A stretch of DNA of 7,506 nucleotides from contig CAMLEX010000224.1 in the NCBI GenBank assembly GCA_946479055.1, forward strand, positions 1-7,506, in the 5' to 3' direction. The translations under genes and the position numbers were made by a program. Under the pieces are notes generated by a model, which saw nothing but the letters and a program-made list of their open reading frames with translations, made no database searches and was not told the origin of the DNA. Below are positions 6,601 to 7,506 of the stretch, piece by piece. Source of the stretch: an uncultured Bacteroidota bacterium (GTDB lineage Bacteria; Bacteroidota; Bacteroidia; Chitinophagales; Chitinophagaceae). Each line of letters starts with the position of its first letter. Within the stretch, counting starts at the first letter, position 1.

Positions 6601-7506
6601 TTAATTCTCTTTTTCCGGTGGCCTTTGTTGTCGCGGTGGTCTTGGTCCCTGTGGCCTTTGGGGGCCTCTTTGATTATTTCCACCACCTTGTTGTCCGCCC
6701 TGGGCGCCTTGTGGTCCACGGTTTCCTTGGTTTCCCTGCGGACGTGGGGGCCTGTTACCTTGTTGACCCTGTCCTTGTTGCTTATTAGCCTGACCCGGCT
6801 GTTGTTGCCTATTGCCTATTGCCTGTTGTGGCCTTTGTCCTTGTTTCTGCCCCTTCTGTTGTTGCTGCTGTTGGTTACGGCGCTTTCTATCTGCTTTCTC
6901 CAATGTTTGCAAACTGATCTGCCCTACCAGGTCAGCAAATTCTGGCTCTATTTCTTTGGGTTTTGAAGAAGTCACTTCCACCGGTTCCAGCTCTTCCGGA
7001 AAAACACCCTGTTGGTTCAACGATCTTATTTTTAATACTCTTTCAATCGTCAGCGGGTATTGTTTATTACTATCCGGTAAGGTATACCACATCAGGTTTT
7101 TGAAAATATCCTTTTTTATCAAAAACGCATTTCCTTTCGCCACTTTTATTACATCGCAGTTATCAGGAAAATGTTGCAGGGCATCCAAATAAGTATCCAG
7201 TTCATAGTTCAGGCAACATTTCAACCGGCCACACTGACCGCTCAACTTGGTCTGATTGATGGAAAGATTCTGGTAACGGGCCGCTGCTGTATTCACCGAT
7301 TTAAAATCAGTCAACCAGGTACTGCAACAAAGCTCACGGCCACAACTGCCGATTCCACCCACTTTACCCGCTTCCTGCCTGGCGCCTATCTGGCGCATCT
7401 CCACTTTTACTTTAAACTCCGAAGCATATACTTTGATCAGTTCCCTGAAATCCACCCGGCCATCCGCGATATAAAAGAAAGTAGCTTTTCTTCCATCGGC
7501 CTGCAT
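6601..7506 (-). CDS. ricT: RicT/YaaT-type PSP1-domain Fe-S protein, 5'-truncated by the window edge
   Basis: The visible 301 residues match the PSP1/RicT family. In Bacillus, RicT (YaaT) forms the RicA-RicF-RicT complex, which carries [4Fe-4S] clusters and assists RNase Y-dependent mRNA maturation as well as competence and sporulation. The role in Bacteroidota is less clear. Seen here are ATFFYIADGRVDFRELIK (8-25), RQIGARQEAG, GSCGRELCCSTW (Cys55, 60, 61) and GQCGRLKCCLNYE (Cys92, 97, 98), the conserved cysteines expected to hold the cluster. The ATG at the window edge is probably internal, since family members have a substantial domain before MQADGRKATFF; the true start lies to the right. 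After about residue 210 the protein becomes a Q/G/P/N/R-rich tail ending in EKEN. It is followed after 18 bp by the DUF2625 gene. Confidence 0.9.
   Translation of the reverse strand: MQADGRKATFFYIADGRVDFRELIKVYASEFKVKVEMRQIGARQEAGKVGGIGSCGRELCCSTWLTDFKSVNTAAARYQNLSINQTKLSGQCGRLKCCLNYELDTYLDALQHFPDNCDVIKVAKGNAFLIKKDIFKNLMWYTLPDSNKQYPLTIERVLKIRSLNQQGVFPEELEPVEVTSSKPKEIEPEFADLVGQISLQTLEKADRKRRNQQQQQQKGQKQGQRPQQAIGNRQQQPGQANKQQGQGQQGNRPPRPQGNQGNRGPQGAQGGQQGGGNNQRGPQRPQGPRPPRQQRPPEKEN
6805..6828. repeat. tandem heptanucleotide TTGCCTA repeat inside the ricT tail
   Basis: TTGCCTA (6805-6811), TTGCCTA (6812-6818), TTGCCTG (6819-6825) and a partial TTG follow without gaps. On the ricT strand they encode AIGNRQQQ, which interrupts an otherwise Q/P/G-rich stretch with the tail's only isoleucine. 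As in mutL, the 7-nt period points to a DNA-level repeat and not a protein repeat. Confidence 0.65.

Noticed and set aside
6625..7192. Overlapping + strand frames opposite ricT with Leu-rich or Cys-rich runs that look like membrane segments or metal sites
   Set aside because: The Leu and Cys runs are the antisense reading of the CAG/CAA glutamine codons in the ricT tail. There is no start context and no family match.
7504..7506. ATG at the window edge as the ricT start
   Set aside because: MQADGRKATFFYIADGRVDF is normally internal in this family and lies after an N-terminal segment, so the gene most likely continues beyond the window.
1..7506. A defence system, prophage, integron or transposable element
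   Set aside because: No transposase, integrase, nuclease or helicase cassette, terminal inverted repeats or tRNA attachment site is visible; all genes are housekeeping or cell-wall type.

Overview
The window looks like a chromosomal housekeeping segment from a member of the Bacteroidota, most likely close to Chitinophagaceae. This is inferred from protein style and was not checked by a search. The signs are a RicT/YaaT protein with the ADGRVDF and CGREL/CGRLK cysteine motifs, signal peptides ending in ...A|Q, a long GH3 protein fused to a serine-hydrolase domain, a TTG-N17-TATTTTTG promoter of the Bacteroidota type (consensus TTG / TAnnTTTG), weak Shine-Dalgarno use and moderately AT-rich DNA.

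Layout, left to right. (1) 2-805 (+): C-terminal part of a PBP4/DacB-type D-Ala-D-Ala carboxypeptidase, cut by the left window edge. (2) 806-889: convergent gap with an imperfect purine/pyrimidine inverted repeat, a possible bidirectional terminator. (3) 890-2758 (-): mutL, with an intact ATPase domain but a strongly altered C-terminal endonuclease signature and a linker carrying tandem heptanucleotide repeats. (4) 2759-2876: divergent control region with a good mutL promoter and a small palindrome. (5) 2877-5783 (+): a 968-aa exported fusion of a NagZ-like GH3 glycosidase to a class-C-beta-lactamase-fold hydrolase. (6) 5784-5841: 58-bp convergent gap holding a 10-nt-period CACAGATT repeat. 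(7) 5842-6582 (-): exported DUF2625 protein of unknown function. (8) 6601-7506 (-): ricT, cut by the right edge, with a roughly 90-residue Q/G/P/N/R-rich disordered tail. ricT and the DUF2625 gene are 18 bp apart and probably co-transcribed.

Functionally, the carboxypeptidase and the GH3 fusion both point to peptidoglycan trimming or turnover in the periplasm. MutL is DNA mismatch repair. RicT is a Fe-S protein linked in Firmicutes to RNase Y-dependent RNA maturation. I see no defence system, phage, transposon, CRISPR array or RNA gene.

The most unusual feature is a set of simple tandem repeats with a 7-nt period (GTGRRTA, TTCTGAY-like, TTGCCTA). They occur inside two coding sequences, the mutL linker and the ricT tail, and a related 10-nt-period element lies in an intergenic gap. 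A 7-nt unit cannot come from protein-level repetition, so these look like dispersed noncoding repeats tolerated where the protein is disordered. The second notable point is the degenerate MutL endonuclease motif.
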